A stretch of 64,000 nt of DNA from an uncultured Muribaculaceae bacterium (GCA_947628305.1 CANQZG010000008.1:62001-126000); one strand, 5' to 3'; shown: positions 53,766 to 63,002, counted from the stretch's first letter. The notes: generated by a model not told the origin, from the letters alone. Numbers and translations: made by a program.

Positions 53766-54119
53766 TTAGGGCTGGTCGTCGTCTTCGCTGTTGAGCAGCG
53801 TGGAGACAAACTCTTTGATTTTGTTTTTGTCATCGTCGGATACGGAGTCTATTTCTTCGTCGCCGAATATGTCCTTGAGGAAGTACCGTGCGCTTTGCTC
53901 GGATATTTCCGCGAGCTGTGCTCTTTCTTGAGCGCCGGTGCAGCGTTCCTGTATATCGACGATGGCTTTGACGCCTTGCCGCAGGTAGGAGCTCAATGCC
54001 CGATAGCCCATGCCGAGACTGTCGGCGAGGCTGCAGTTACCGTTCGCACCTTGCCGGTCAACGACGTTGGCTATGTTCAGGGAGATTTCTGCGAATTTGC
54101 AGAGATAATCCTGTTCCAT
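53766..54119 (-). CDS. Uncharacterised small protein
   Basis: ORF with RBS. Confidence 0.55.
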   Translation of the reverse strand: MEQDYLCKFAEISLNIANVVDRQGANGNCSLADSLGMGYRALSSYLRQGVKAIVDIQERCTGAQERAQLAEISEQSARYFLKDIFGDEEIDSVSDDDKNKIKEFVSTLLNSEDDDQP

Positions 54120-54135
54120 CGCATCGCTCCTTTCT

Positions 54136-54717
54136 TCATCGTTTCTCGATGATTTTGTCGATGATGCCGAAGTTGAGCGCCGATGTAGCCGTCAGCCAAT
54201 GGTCGCGGTCGCAGGCTTTCTCGATTTCGTCTACGTTCTTGTCGCAATTTCTTGCGAGAATGGACTGCAGACGTTCCTTGGTCCGTATGATGTGGTTCGC
54301 TTGGATCAGGATGTCGGAGGCTTGTCCTTGAGCGCCGCCGAGGGGCTGATGGATCATGACTTCGGCGTTCGGCAGACAGATGCGCTTGCCTTTCGCGCCG
54401 GAAGAGAGCAGGAAGGCGCCCATGGACGCCGCCATGCCGATGCAAATGGTGGACACGTCAGGCTTGATGAAGTTCATCGTGTCGTAGATGGCGAGACCTG
54501 CCGAGACAGACCCTCCGGGGCTGTTGATGTACAGGCAGATGTCCTTGTCGGCGTCCTGCGATTCGAGATACAGGAGCTGTGCGCAGATGACGGCGGCGGT
54601 TGTGTCGGTGATTTCTTCCTGAAGCATGATGATGCGGTCGTTGAGCAAACGCGAGAAGAGATCGTAAGCGCGTTCGCCGTTGGATGTCCTTTCAATGACG
54701 TTCGGGATCAGAGGCAT
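54136..54717 (-). CDS. clpP: ATP-dependent Clp protease proteolytic subunit ClpP
   Basis: '[78 protein letters not shown]'. Confidence 0.95.
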   Translation of the reverse strand: MPLIPNVIERTSNGERAYDLFSRLLNDRIIMLQEEITDTTAAVICAQLLYLESQDADKDICLYINSPGGSVSAGLAIYDTMNFIKPDVSTICIGMAASMGAFLLSSGAKGKRICLPNAEVMIHQPLGGAQGQASDILIQANHIIRTKERLQSILARNCDKNVDEIEKACDRDHWLTATSALNFGIIDKIIEKR

Positions 54718-54856
54718 AGTTGTTTTCTCCTTTCAATTGTTCGTGTGCTGAAATGCGTCGATGACGGGCATGAGAGCATCCGCGAAGTCGCGGAAGGTTT
54801 TTTGCAGAGGATATTTCCCGTTCAAAAATATCCCCGATCGCTTCAGCGATTTTTTT

Positions 54857-55426
54857 CTATATGATGTTCATGGGGTCTTTCGGACACCACATGATGACGT
54901 CTCCTTTTTGCAGGGAAGCAGGCATGTCGATCAGTCGTTGGTTCGCGCTTCCCCGGAAAAGGGCAGTTGCTTTGACTTCCTGTAGGAAGGGTCCGTCCAC
55001 GACGACGTCGCATAGCGACAGGATGTCGGGAATGAGCTGAGTATCGGCTATGTCATGTTCGTCGGCGAACCATGCGCCGATGAACGGCTTTCCGTCCTCG
55101 AAGTGTATGACGCGCCCGGTGTATAGCCATATGGTCTTGCTTGGGAGTTCTGTCTTGACGCGTCGAAGCAGGTGCAGGATCGCCGGTTGGTTCTCCGGCT
55201 CCAGAGGTTCGCCGCCGAGGAGCGTCAGCCCTTCGACCTTTGCGTCGCGCAAAAGGTCTATGACGGAATCTTCGACGGCTTCGTCGAAGGGGATGCCGAC
55301 GGAAAAATCCCAGAGCTCGCTGTTGAAACAGCCGGGGCATCTGTTGCGACAGCCGGTGACAAACAGGGATACGCGGAAGCCTGTGCCGTTGGCGATGTCG
55401 TGATTGATGATGTACGCGTAGTGCAT
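54857..55426 (-). CDS. nrdG: Anaerobic ribonucleoside-triphosphate reductase activating protein (radical SAM)
   Basis: 'NGTGFRVSLFVTGCRNRCPGCFN', 'LTLLGGEPLEPENQPAILHLLRRV'. Confidence 0.9.
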   Translation of the reverse strand: MHYAYIINHDIANGTGFRVSLFVTGCRNRCPGCFNSELWDFSVGIPFDEAVEDSVIDLLRDAKVEGLTLLGGEPLEPENQPAILHLLRRVKTELPSKTIWLYTGRVIHFEDGKPFIGAWFADEHDIADTQLIPDILSLCDVVVDGPFLQEVKATALFRGSANQRLIDMPASLQKGDVIMWCPKDPMNII

Positions 55427-55500
55427 TTCTTGTCACCGTTCCTTTTTTATAGAGTTTCAGCGTACGGGTTGTGAAAAGAAGCGCAAAGGCTTCGACGTTT

Positions 55501-55634
55501 TGGTGCGGACGGCAGGATTCGAACCTGCAGATAACGAAAGAATGGAGGTTTTGACAACATGGAAACAGATGCGTACTTTACAGAAGTATTGTCATGAGGG
55601 AAAAAGTTGCGTCTTCCAGTTGCGCCACGTCCGC
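55501..55634 (-). other. tRNA-like gene with abnormal central insertion
   Basis: Acceptor GCGGACG/CGTCCGC + ACCA, D-stem GCG/CGC, T-arm GCAGG-TTCGAAT-CCTGC; total 134 nt, no canonical 7-nt anticodon loop. Confidence 0.6.
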
Positions 55635-55672
55635 GTAGAGAGGGCAGCCGCGGTCGGCGACTGCCCGTTCTG

Positions 55673-55800
55673 TTAAGTGTCGAAGCCTTGTTGCTTCAGG
55701 GATGGATGGAATACAGCCGATTTCTTGGTGTGCTGGTAGCGCATCTGTACTTCCTGCTGTTTTCCTTTGTTGAATGCGGTGAGATAATCGCCCGTTAAAT
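55673..55800 (-). CDS. nrdD: NrdD exon 4 (C-terminus)
   Basis: Reads ...LTGDYLTAFNKGKQQEVQMRYQHTKKSAVFHPSLKQQGFDT*. Confidence 0.8.
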
Positions 55801-56494
55801 CACGGTTAAGTGGACTGTTTCTTGCCCCGTAAGGCTATCGTGTACAGTCTCTGCATTCAGAAAGATACTTTAAGGTGTACCCGAAAACGCATTTGCGTTT
55901 TGCTTTCAGTTTCTGTCGAATAGTCTCGTAAGAGACGTTCGGGATCTTCTTTGAAAGCCATCGTGCACATGCGGCGTAGGACTCGAACGCAACGATTTCG
56001 CCGTCACGGCAGAGCGAGACGGGCTTTTTCTGTTCGGCGGTCCGTTCGCCTTCGGCGACGTACCGCAGATTACGGTAGTCGTTGTTGTGTTCATTGTCGT
56101 CGCGGTGTTCGGTCTTGTATCCGGCAGAGCGGGGTCCGAGCCAGCATTCCGCGACTGCGTTGCAGATCGGAATGTGTACGATTCGCGCGTGCGGTCCGCG
56201 TCCGCCGAGACGCACCGAAGCGACGTATCGGTTTGCCGTTTCGTCAAGTCTGATTTGGCATTGTTTTTTCGACTTGACGTTGCGGAAGATGGCGCCGTTT
56301 TCGTTGACTTCGTAGAGGAAGTTGAGCGAGGGTATCTTTCTGAACTCAAGGTTTGCATTTGATTGCATCTCTTGATGCCTCCTGAATTATGATTTTACTT
56401 CTGACCCCTGATGGGAGTCCGGTTCAGGAAACTTCTACAGTTTTCGTAGAATTTACGATAATTGTCGGGCATTTCCGTGGCGATTCGTTGGATA
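55801..56494 (-). other. Intron 3 of nrdD, carries HNH endonuclease ORF
   Basis: Exon-terminal T, intron-terminal G; removal restores RRVTGYLTGDYL reading frame. Confidence 0.75.
55835..56368 (-). CDS. HNH-type homing endonuclease inside nrdD intron 3
   Basis: 'HARIVHIPICNAVAECWLG...KTEHRDDNEHNNDYRNLRYV' HNH-like; C-terminal DNA-binding-like repeat. Confidence 0.75.
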   Translation of the reverse strand: MQSNANLEFRKIPSLNFLYEVNENGAIFRNVKSKKQCQIRLDETANRYVASVRLGGRGPHARIVHIPICNAVAECWLGPRSAGYKTEHRDDNEHNNDYRNLRYVAEGERTAEQKKPVSLCRDGEIVAFESYAACARWLSKKIPNVSYETIRQKLKAKRKCVFGYTLKYLSECRDCTR

Positions 56495-57398
56495 ACCCGG
56501 TGACACGGCGCAGGCGGCGGATGTTATTGCTTCCGCACACGGGGCACGTGTTCGCGATTTCGTCGGTGTAGCCGCAGTCCATGCAAGTGTCGTTCGGCAC
56601 GTTGATGGCAAAATACGGTATATCCTTGTCCATCGCGTAGTTGACGAGCGTCTCGAGCGCGCCGAGGTTGTTCTTGGCGGTCGCGTCGAGCTCTACATAG
56701 CAGATTTCTCCCGCGGATGCGTATCCGGCAAGTTGAGATTCGATGTTGATCTTTTCAAACGGGTCGATCTCTTTCCAGACGGGCACGTGCGTAGAGTTCG
56801 TGAAGAACTCTTTGTCGGAGACGTCGGGGATGACGCCCCAGCGGTCTTTGAACTTCTGCATAGCAGTATAGCAAAGATTCTCTGCAGGTGTGTAATATAC
56901 CCCAAAATTTAAGCGATACTGTTTCTTATACTCGGCACAGCGGTCTTTGAAAAGCTGTTCGATGCGTTTCGCCGCAGTCATGCCGCGGGGGTCGGTGTGG
57001 TCGCATCCGAGCAGGATCTGCAGACATTCTGCAAGACCTAACTGTCCCAGAGCGAGCGTGCCGTGCTTGAGCGCCGAAAGAGTCGTCTTGCCGTCGAAGC
57101 CCTCCATGCATCCGTTCTGGTACATGAACGGCGCGGATGACGGCGGCTGGGATGCGATATGGTTGAAGCGTTCGAGGAGCATTTCTTTGGCGTCGTTGAT
57201 GTAGGGGTCGAGCGTCTTCAGGAACGCGTCGATAATGACATCATCGGACGCCTGTGCAACGTCGACGCCGTTCTCTTCGAGGGCTTGCTTCGTGTACATG
57301 GCGACGGTCGGAAGGATGATCGTGACGGGGCAGATGTTTCCGCGTCCGTCTTTGAGCTGACCGAGTCCGTTGATGTCGTATCCGTTGGCAGTTCTGCA
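56495..57398 (-). CDS. nrdD: NrdD exon 3
   Basis: 'CRTANGYDINGLGQLKDGRGNICPVTIILPTVAMYTK ... CMDCGYTDEIANTCPVCGSNNIRRLRRVTG'. Confidence 0.85.
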
Positions 57399-57906
57399 CA
57401 TAGGATTTCTGTCATCACTGACAGCACTGACTATATTATCTTTCGTCCGTTTGGACGAGTAGTCGCCTGCTTGGAGTATGTGCCTATCTCATACTCTACT
57501 CCCTTACATTCATCAGGGATAGTCGATACACATTTCAGTCTAAAAGGGTAAATTGATATTTGTCTACAGTGAATACGTTTTCGTTTGTTTTTTGAATGAG
57601 ATTTCTATTCAGATTTAGTACGCGCGAGGCATAGCGAATGGAAGGAAATTCGGTTGTTGTATTTGTTGTTGTGTCTTTGCAGACGCTGCTTGACAGGTCG
57701 AATCGTTTGACCGATATAGATTTTTCCGTTTTGTTTATTTATAATCCGGTATATATACATGCTGCTATCAATTCCTTTAGACTGTTTAGCACGGTCTCAA
57801 CTCTATCAATACTGCCGTGAAGATAGAGCCCTAACCGTTAGCCCCGCGATAGCGGGACACCCTCGGGCGAGGTTCAAGCGATTTTAGATGGGCTGCAGTT
57901 ACACTT
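57399..57906 (-). other. Intron 2 of nrdD, carries GIY-YIG remnant
   Basis: Exon-terminal T (ATGGGT), intron-terminal G; joining gives ATMG-CRTANG. Confidence 0.75.
57605..57760 (-). pseudogene. Truncated GIY-YIG homing endonuclease (51 aa)
   Basis: MYIYRIINKQNGKIYIGQTIRPVKQRLQRHNNKYNNRISFHSLCLARTKSE*. Confidence 0.65.
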
Positions 57907-58243
57907 ACCCATCGTGGCAAACTCCGTTGCGGGGTTCGTCGGGTCGTAGCCTGCGTTGCCGCTCCAGTCTACGTTTGCGTAGTTCGGATACAGACGCTGT
58001 GCGGTGGACCGCAGGGCGAGCAGAAACAGGTCGTAGTTCGGGTCGCCGGGGTAGCGGTTGACGCCGCTCTTCATCTTGAAGATCTGGCACGGGAAGATGC
58101 TGGTCGTGTGCAGCGAACCGAGTCCTTCGATGGACGTTTCAAGGATCGCCTTGATGATCATCCTGCCTTCCGGCAGAGTACACGTGCCGAAATTGATGGA
58201 GCTGAAGGGAAGTTGGTCTCCGGACCTACTTTGAAGCGTGTTG
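57907..58243 (-). CDS. nrdD: NrdD exon 2
   Basis: 'NTLQSRSGDQLPFSSINFGTCTLPEGRMIIKAILETSIEGLGSLHTTSIFPCQIFKMKSGVNR...EFATMG'. Confidence 0.85.
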
Positions 58244-58514
58244 CGTTATGTTCACATGAAGTCGTTACTTTCATGCAGTTCTCTTATGAACTTCTCTGTC
58301 TTTCGACAGATGGTCAGACTATATCTTCACCCCATGCGAATGGGCATGGGGGGCTGCCGTTTCGAGCCACTTGGCTCTACTCCACGTTGGATGTGAATAG
58401 TCGTTCGGCGTTGCCCGTCACAGACGGGTTTAGCACAGGATCGTCTCGAATGAGAGAGTTTCCCTGTTTAGGCAGCTATGTTCCCTGCATTACTGCAAGG
58501 TCGCCCCAACATTA
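58244..58514 (-). other. Intron 1 of nrdD, ORF-less group I intron
   Basis: - strand 'GCCGAACGACTATTC' (R) and 'GAAGATATAGTCTGA' (S); exon-terminal T, intron-terminal G. Confidence 0.85.
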
Positions 58515-59413
58515 AGGTTGTGGAACATCGCTTCGGTCGCCTGCTTGACCTCTTCGTTTGTCTGCTCGATGGCGTAACGGTAGACGTCAGGCTGGTTGCA
58601 GTAGAGCGGATCGGTGATGCTTCGCGTCGTGTCTGAAATCTTGAAGTCGGGCTGGTTTGCGATGAATTTCATGCCGACTTTGAAGTGTTTCGCGAAGGAC
58701 TTGCGGACGTAAGGCACCATTGTCCAGTCGAGGTGGGATGCCGCGACGCCTCCGAACTGGCAGAGGCTCTGCAATTGGAAAAGTACCGCGACGAGCTGCA
58801 TCGCCGACTTGACTGACCCGGCGGGTCGGACGTCGGTTTGACGCGTGGTGAACCCTTCGGCAAGAAGTCTGTCGAGGGGTACGGTGAGACAGTTGTGAAG
58901 TCCGACGGCGTAGGAATCGAGGTCGTGGATGTAGATCTCGTTGTTGTCATGGTGCTTTCGCGCCATTTTCGACACGAGATTCGTCAACGCGTACTCTTTC
59001 GCGACAAGACTTCGGGCTTCGCCCATGCGCCCGCCGAAGGACCGTTCGTCAAGGTTGGCGTTCTGGTTCTGGACGTTCGTCGCGAGGAGTTTTTCGCCGA
59101 TTTGTTTCATCAGCGACGAGGTCTTCTCACGTTCTCGCGTCCGTTCGTTTCGGTAGGTGATGTAGGCGCGCGCGACGTCTTTGCGGTCGGATGACATCAG
59201 TTTGTCTTCGACCATGTCTTGGATCTGTTCGACGTTAAACACGCGTCCTTGTTCGGCACATTCGCGCTCGATCTCGCAGGCGATATTCTCGGCGAGCAGC
59301 TTGCTGTTCGCGGTAATGCGACCGTCTACGGCACGGATAGCTTTCTTGATCGCCTCCGTGATGCGGTTTGTGTCGAACGAGACTTCGCGACCGTCCCGTT
59401 TGATGATTGTCAT
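58515..59413 (-). CDS. nrdD: NrdD exon 1 (anaerobic ribonucleoside-triphosphate reductase, N-terminus with ATP-cone)
   Basis: 'MTIIKRDGREVSFDTNRITEAIKKAIRAVDGRI ... EIYIHDLDSYAVGLHNCL'. Confidence 0.9.
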
Positions 59414-59445
59414 GAGGATGTCTCCTTTCTTTTCGTGATATACTC

Positions 59446-59474
59446 ATTATAGCATAAAGTATTGCAAAAATCAA
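59446..59474 (-). promoter_or_regulatory. SigmaA-type promoter, - strand (nrdD operon)
   Basis: Reverse complement TTGATTTTTGCAATACTTTATGCTATAAT, 17-bp spacer. Confidence 0.8.
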
Positions 59475-59480
59475 GAGATT

Positions 59481-60335
59481 TTAGCTTTTTTCCCGGCATT
59501 CCGCCGACTTTTTCGCGACGCGGTTCGCGGCTCTGATTTGCTTGCGATAAGGGCAGTCGGTGACGTCGCAGTGTGTGGTATCGTGCGGTTTGGCGAGGTA
59601 GCATGGGATGCCGTATTCGTAGTTCGAATAGGTCCATTTTGCCCATTCTTCGCCGTCGGTTTTGTTTGCCGCATAGAGCTGTCGATGTCGCAGGTTGAGG
59701 GACGCACAATGCTGTTTATCGTCGACCGAGAAGAAGGGAAAGCAGACGTCGACGCCGTACATCCGCATGCGAGACGTGTAGATGTCCCAGATCTCGGCGC
59801 CGTTCAGGTCGTATGCGATCTTGTAGTTCAGGTCGCGTTCCTGCTCGTCGGACAGTTCGACGTCTTTCTGTTCCCGGAACAATGAGACGTAATGCCGGAA
59901 CCAGTACTGCTTTGGGATATACGCAAGCAGGTCGCAGTAGATGTCTGTACAGAGCTTCTGTTTTTTTCGATACGGCATTTTGCATATCTGCTTGGTACAG
60001 TCCATGTGGCTGACCATTTCGGCGATGTGCTGCAGCGCGTCTTCAGGTTTGTTGAGGATAGCGTCGCGGATGACTTGACGCGCAAGTCTGATGCGGGCTT
60101 CGCCTTCTTCGATGCAGACGTTCTCGAACGCTTGGAATTCGCGAACGGCGGCGTCCGCTTGCTTGTCGTATGCATCGCGTTCTTCGTCGGGCAGCGCCTC
60201 GGCGTTTTGCTTCGGCAGTTTGATGTGCTTTGCTTTGAGCATAGACGCGACAATGCCGTTATTGTTCGGTGGAAGTTTGACGAACGGATAGATGCGTGTG
60301 CAATAGTGCGGATGTTTGATCAGGCGGGTCATCAT
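59481..60335 (-). CDS. Cys-motif paralog 1, uncharacterised
   Basis: 'VCFPFFSVDDKQHC ... IPCYLAKPHDTTHCDVTDCPYRK'. Confidence 0.65.
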   Translation of the reverse strand: MMTRLIKHPHYCTRIYPFVKLPPNNNGIVASMLKAKHIKLPKQNAEALPDEERDAYDKQADAAVREFQAFENVCIEEGEARIRLARQVIRDAILNKPEDALQHIAEMVSHMDCTKQICKMPYRKKQKLCTDIYCDLLAYIPKQYWFRHYVSLFREQKDVELSDEQERDLNYKIAYDLNGAEIWDIYTSRMRMYGVDVCFPFFSVDDKQHCASLNLRHRQLYAANKTDGEEWAKWTYSNYEYGIPCYLAKPHDTTHCDVTDCPYRKQIRAANRVAKKSAECREKS

Positions 60336-60371
60336 AGAGCGTGACTCCTTTCGGTAATGATTGTCGGGGTG

Positions 60372-60659
60372 TCAGGAAGCAAGTCCTTCGGACAGAACAG
60401 CTTCGTAGTAGTCGTATTCGTCCTTAAATGTGTCGTCCGTCTTGAAATCCTGCAGGGTATCGAAAATCTTGTCGACGATGTCTGCTATAGAGACGTTCGA
60501 CACGTATGCGTCGGGCTCCAGATTCGGCGCTTCGTCGGTGTCGAAATAGAACCACCATTCTCCGATTTGACAGACAGTCCCGGCGCCTTCGTTCGGGTCG
60601 GTTACGAGTTGAACGAGATGCTTTGCAAGTCCGTCGGCGATCATTTGCTTTGTGATCAT
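60372..60659 (-). CDS. Uncharacterised small acidic protein
   Basis: Start MITKQMIADGLAKHL with RBS. Confidence 0.55.
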   Translation of the reverse strand: MITKQMIADGLAKHLVQLVTDPNEGAGTVCQIGEWWFYFDTDEAPNLEPDAYVSNVSIADIVDKIFDTLQDFKTDDTFKDEYDYYEAVLSEGLAS

Positions 60660-61342
60660 GAGGATCCTTCCTTTCTTTCTCGCATGAGAAGTTTGTATGG
60701 ACAGCGTACCGATACGATACGCGGGTTGGTGTTCGTTCTGCATGTATCGAACGCTTCTTTGTCGACACAGAAGCACGGGCAGCCTTTGGAGTAGTCGTTC
60801 CGGAAGTACGACGGACTGTCCGGCGCGACGGTCGTGTCAGGACATGTTGCGTCCGTGACGGAGAAGTACGGGCGACAGATAGGTTTATCGTTATGCTTCG
60901 GAAGCAACGTGATGATGTTCCATGTGCGTTCAAGGCTTGACATCGGAATGACGCCGTCGATCGGCTGCGGTTCTTCGGCGAAGTGTTCCCGGAAGCGTTC
61001 CCAGTTGACTTTGTCGGGGTCCGCCGCTTCGGATACCTGTCGGAAATACGGACACGACGGCAGGAATTCTTCGAGTGTCTGTCGGATCTTGCTGTAGAGT
61101 TTTTCGGCGTCGCATGTGATTTCGTATTTGCCTTGCGCTTGTCTTTGTTCGCAAGAGACGGACTTGACCAGCCGTCGGATCTGTTCCGTCGCGCCTTTGG
61201 TATCATGTTTTGCGATCGTGACGACGATGTCGAGGACTTGTTCGCGAATCTCGTGGTTGCGCTGCAGGGCAAACGCGTCGAAGGCGTCGTCTTGATAAGG
61301 TCTGTCTGTTGTTGTACAAGGGTATTTCGGGTATACCTTCAT
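60656..61342 (-). CDS. Cys-motif paralog 2, uncharacterised
   Basis: 'ICRPYFSVTDATCPDT ... CPCFCVDKEAFDTC...VRCPYKL'. Confidence 0.65.
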   Translation of the reverse strand: MKVYPKYPCTTTDRPYQDDAFDAFALQRNHEIREQVLDIVVTIAKHDTKGATEQIRRLVKSVSCEQRQAQGKYEITCDAEKLYSKIRQTLEEFLPSCPYFRQVSEAADPDKVNWERFREHFAEEPQPIDGVIPMSSLERTWNIITLLPKHNDKPICRPYFSVTDATCPDTTVAPDSPSYFRNDYSKGCPCFCVDKEAFDTCRTNTNPRIVSVRCPYKLLMRERKEGSS

Positions 61343-61362
61343 TGTTTCCCTTCTTTCTTTTT

Positions 61363-62061
61363 TTAATTCGGGCAGGTGCAGTGCCTCTGACGGCATCGTC
61401 CGACGGCGTAGCACGGCTTGCGGGTGCCGTCGTCTTTGACGGCGAAGTAGGGGATGCACGGCGGGACGTCGTACCGCAGCATGCAGGTATAGACGGATGC
61501 GAGGATGATTTGCATCGGAACGTCTTCGCCTTCGATAGAGATGTGTACCCCGATGCGCTGTCGGATGTCGTGCAGGATGGCGTCAAGGCGATTGGGGATC
61601 ATGACGTGTTCTTTTGTGAAATACTTTTCGCCGAGTTCGCCGAGATCATTTTTATCGGCGCATACTGCGACGACGACGTCGAGGAGCGCTTTTTGAATTT
61701 CCGTTTCGGAGGTCCCTGCGATCAACGCTTGCAGGAGGCGGAACGCGGCAGCGTTCTGCTCGCGGGTGACACGGTCGCAGAAATCCTCGAAGGTGTCTTT
61801 CGGCAGGTGTCGGGCGACGGATACGTCCTTAAAGAAGATGATCTGGTTATCTTTGCCGTCAGGCACGATGTCCGTCACTTCGTCTACGCCGAAGAAGTCG
61901 GCGACGGCGCGGTATATCTCCGCGATGGCGCTGTGCCAGTCGCCGGGATGCGACGCACGGTCGCACGCGTCGAATTTCGTATGGGTCATGACGATGAAGC
62001 CGTATAGCGCGTTTTTGATGCGAAAGCAGGCTTCAAGGTTGTTTTCGTTAAGGTTTCGCAT
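61363..62061 (-). CDS. Cys-motif paralog 3, uncharacterised
   Basis: 'PPCIPYFAVKDDGTRKPCYAVGRCRQRHCTCPN'. Confidence 0.65.
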   Translation of the reverse strand: MRNLNENNLEACFRIKNALYGFIVMTHTKFDACDRASHPGDWHSAIAEIYRAVADFFGVDEVTDIVPDGKDNQIIFFKDVSVARHLPKDTFEDFCDRVTREQNAAAFRLLQALIAGTSETEIQKALLDVVVAVCADKNDLGELGEKYFTKEHVMIPNRLDAILHDIRQRIGVHISIEGEDVPMQIILASVYTCMLRYDVPPCIPYFAVKDDGTRKPCYAVGRCRQRHCTCPN

Positions 62062-62278
62062 CGGATTTTCCTCCTTTGTTCGGCTGTACGCACAGCGTGC
62101 GTTTGTCGTCATCGAGGACAACGCGGAAGGCGGCGCCTGCGGTCTGCAGGCGCCTGTTGATCTCGTCCCGGTATCTGACCGCGGTGCGGTCGGATTTACA
62201 GCTGACTGTTACAGCATCCGAGAGGGCGAGTTCTTCGATGGCGAGCGCGTAGACGTCCATATGCGTCACCTCTTCCAC
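62048..62278 (-). CDS. Uncharacterised small protein
   Basis: ORF in - strand chain. Confidence 0.45.
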   Translation of the reverse strand: MEEVTHMDVYALAIEELALSDAVTVSCKSDRTAVRYRDEINRRLQTAGAAFRVVLDDDKRTLCVQPNKGGKSDAKP

Positions 62279-62616
62279 GTTTCACGTTCGTCGTTGGTGA
62301 GGAAGACCGGCACGCGTTCGATTTTCCAGTCGATGTCGTCGTGGTTTGCCGTTTCAGCGTAGGCGCTGTCCGGCAGCAGTTCGCCGTTGTCGCTGACGTA
62401 GTTCGGTTCGATCGTATCGTCGTCTACTGCGGCGTCGGTGACGGCGAGATACCGCCGACGCATTTCCGCATAGGCATTCTCATAGGTGACGTAAACTTCG
62501 GGAACGCTGATCTCTCTGCCGATGGTTTCGGACAGGATATAACGGTAGACGCATGGACGGGTAGATTCTTCAGACATGGTACAGTCTCCTTTCATAGGAT
62601 GTGGTCGGACGCCCAT
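62266..62616 (-). CDS. Uncharacterised small protein
   Basis: ORF in - strand chain. Confidence 0.5.
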   Translation of the reverse strand: MGVRPHPMKGDCTMSEESTRPCVYRYILSETIGREISVPEVYVTYENAYAEMRRRYLAVTDAAVDDDTIEPNYVSDNGELLPDSAYAETANHDDIDWKIERVPVFLTNDERETWKR

Positions 62617-62984
62617 GCGATCAGCTCGTCGGCGTTCATAGGCTCACTGCTGTTCCAGTAGGTGTTGAATGTTGCGAAAGCGGTGTCGTCTGCCGTGTTC
62701 TCGCACACGTAGTGTTCGCCCCGCTCGTCCAGCAGGTCGAGGAACGCGTCCGCATGGAAGACGCCGTCGGCGTCGGTCGCGTCGCGCTTCGTAAGCAGAA
62801 TGTCTACGGGGTAGAGATAGGATGCGTTGATCCTGCAGACGCCGTCTCCGCCGTCGTCGTACGCGTAGGCGCGAATCAGACAGTTTTCACCGGGCTGGAA
62901 ATAGTGGTTTTCATTGAAGGTGATGCGGTAGTCGGACGTCGGAACGGGACGCCCCGGCGGATCGTTGAGATGCGGGATATTCAT
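62592..62984 (-). CDS. Uncharacterised protein
   Basis: ORF with RBS 'gaaaggagcgg' upstream. Confidence 0.55.
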   Translation of the reverse strand: MNIPHLNDPPGRPVPTSDYRITFNENHYFQPGENCLIRAYAYDDGGDGVCRINASYLYPVDILLTKRDATDADGVFHADAFLDLLDERGEHYVCENTADDTAFATFNTYWNSSEPMNADELIAWASDHIL

Positions 62985-63002
62985 ACATTTCCGCTCCTTT
63001 CG

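Noticed and set aside
57399-57401. M(57401)CRTANG as a separate NrdD gene start
   Set aside because: The ATG is the last bases of a predicted intron; the upstream exon joins in frame to give ATMG-CRTANG.
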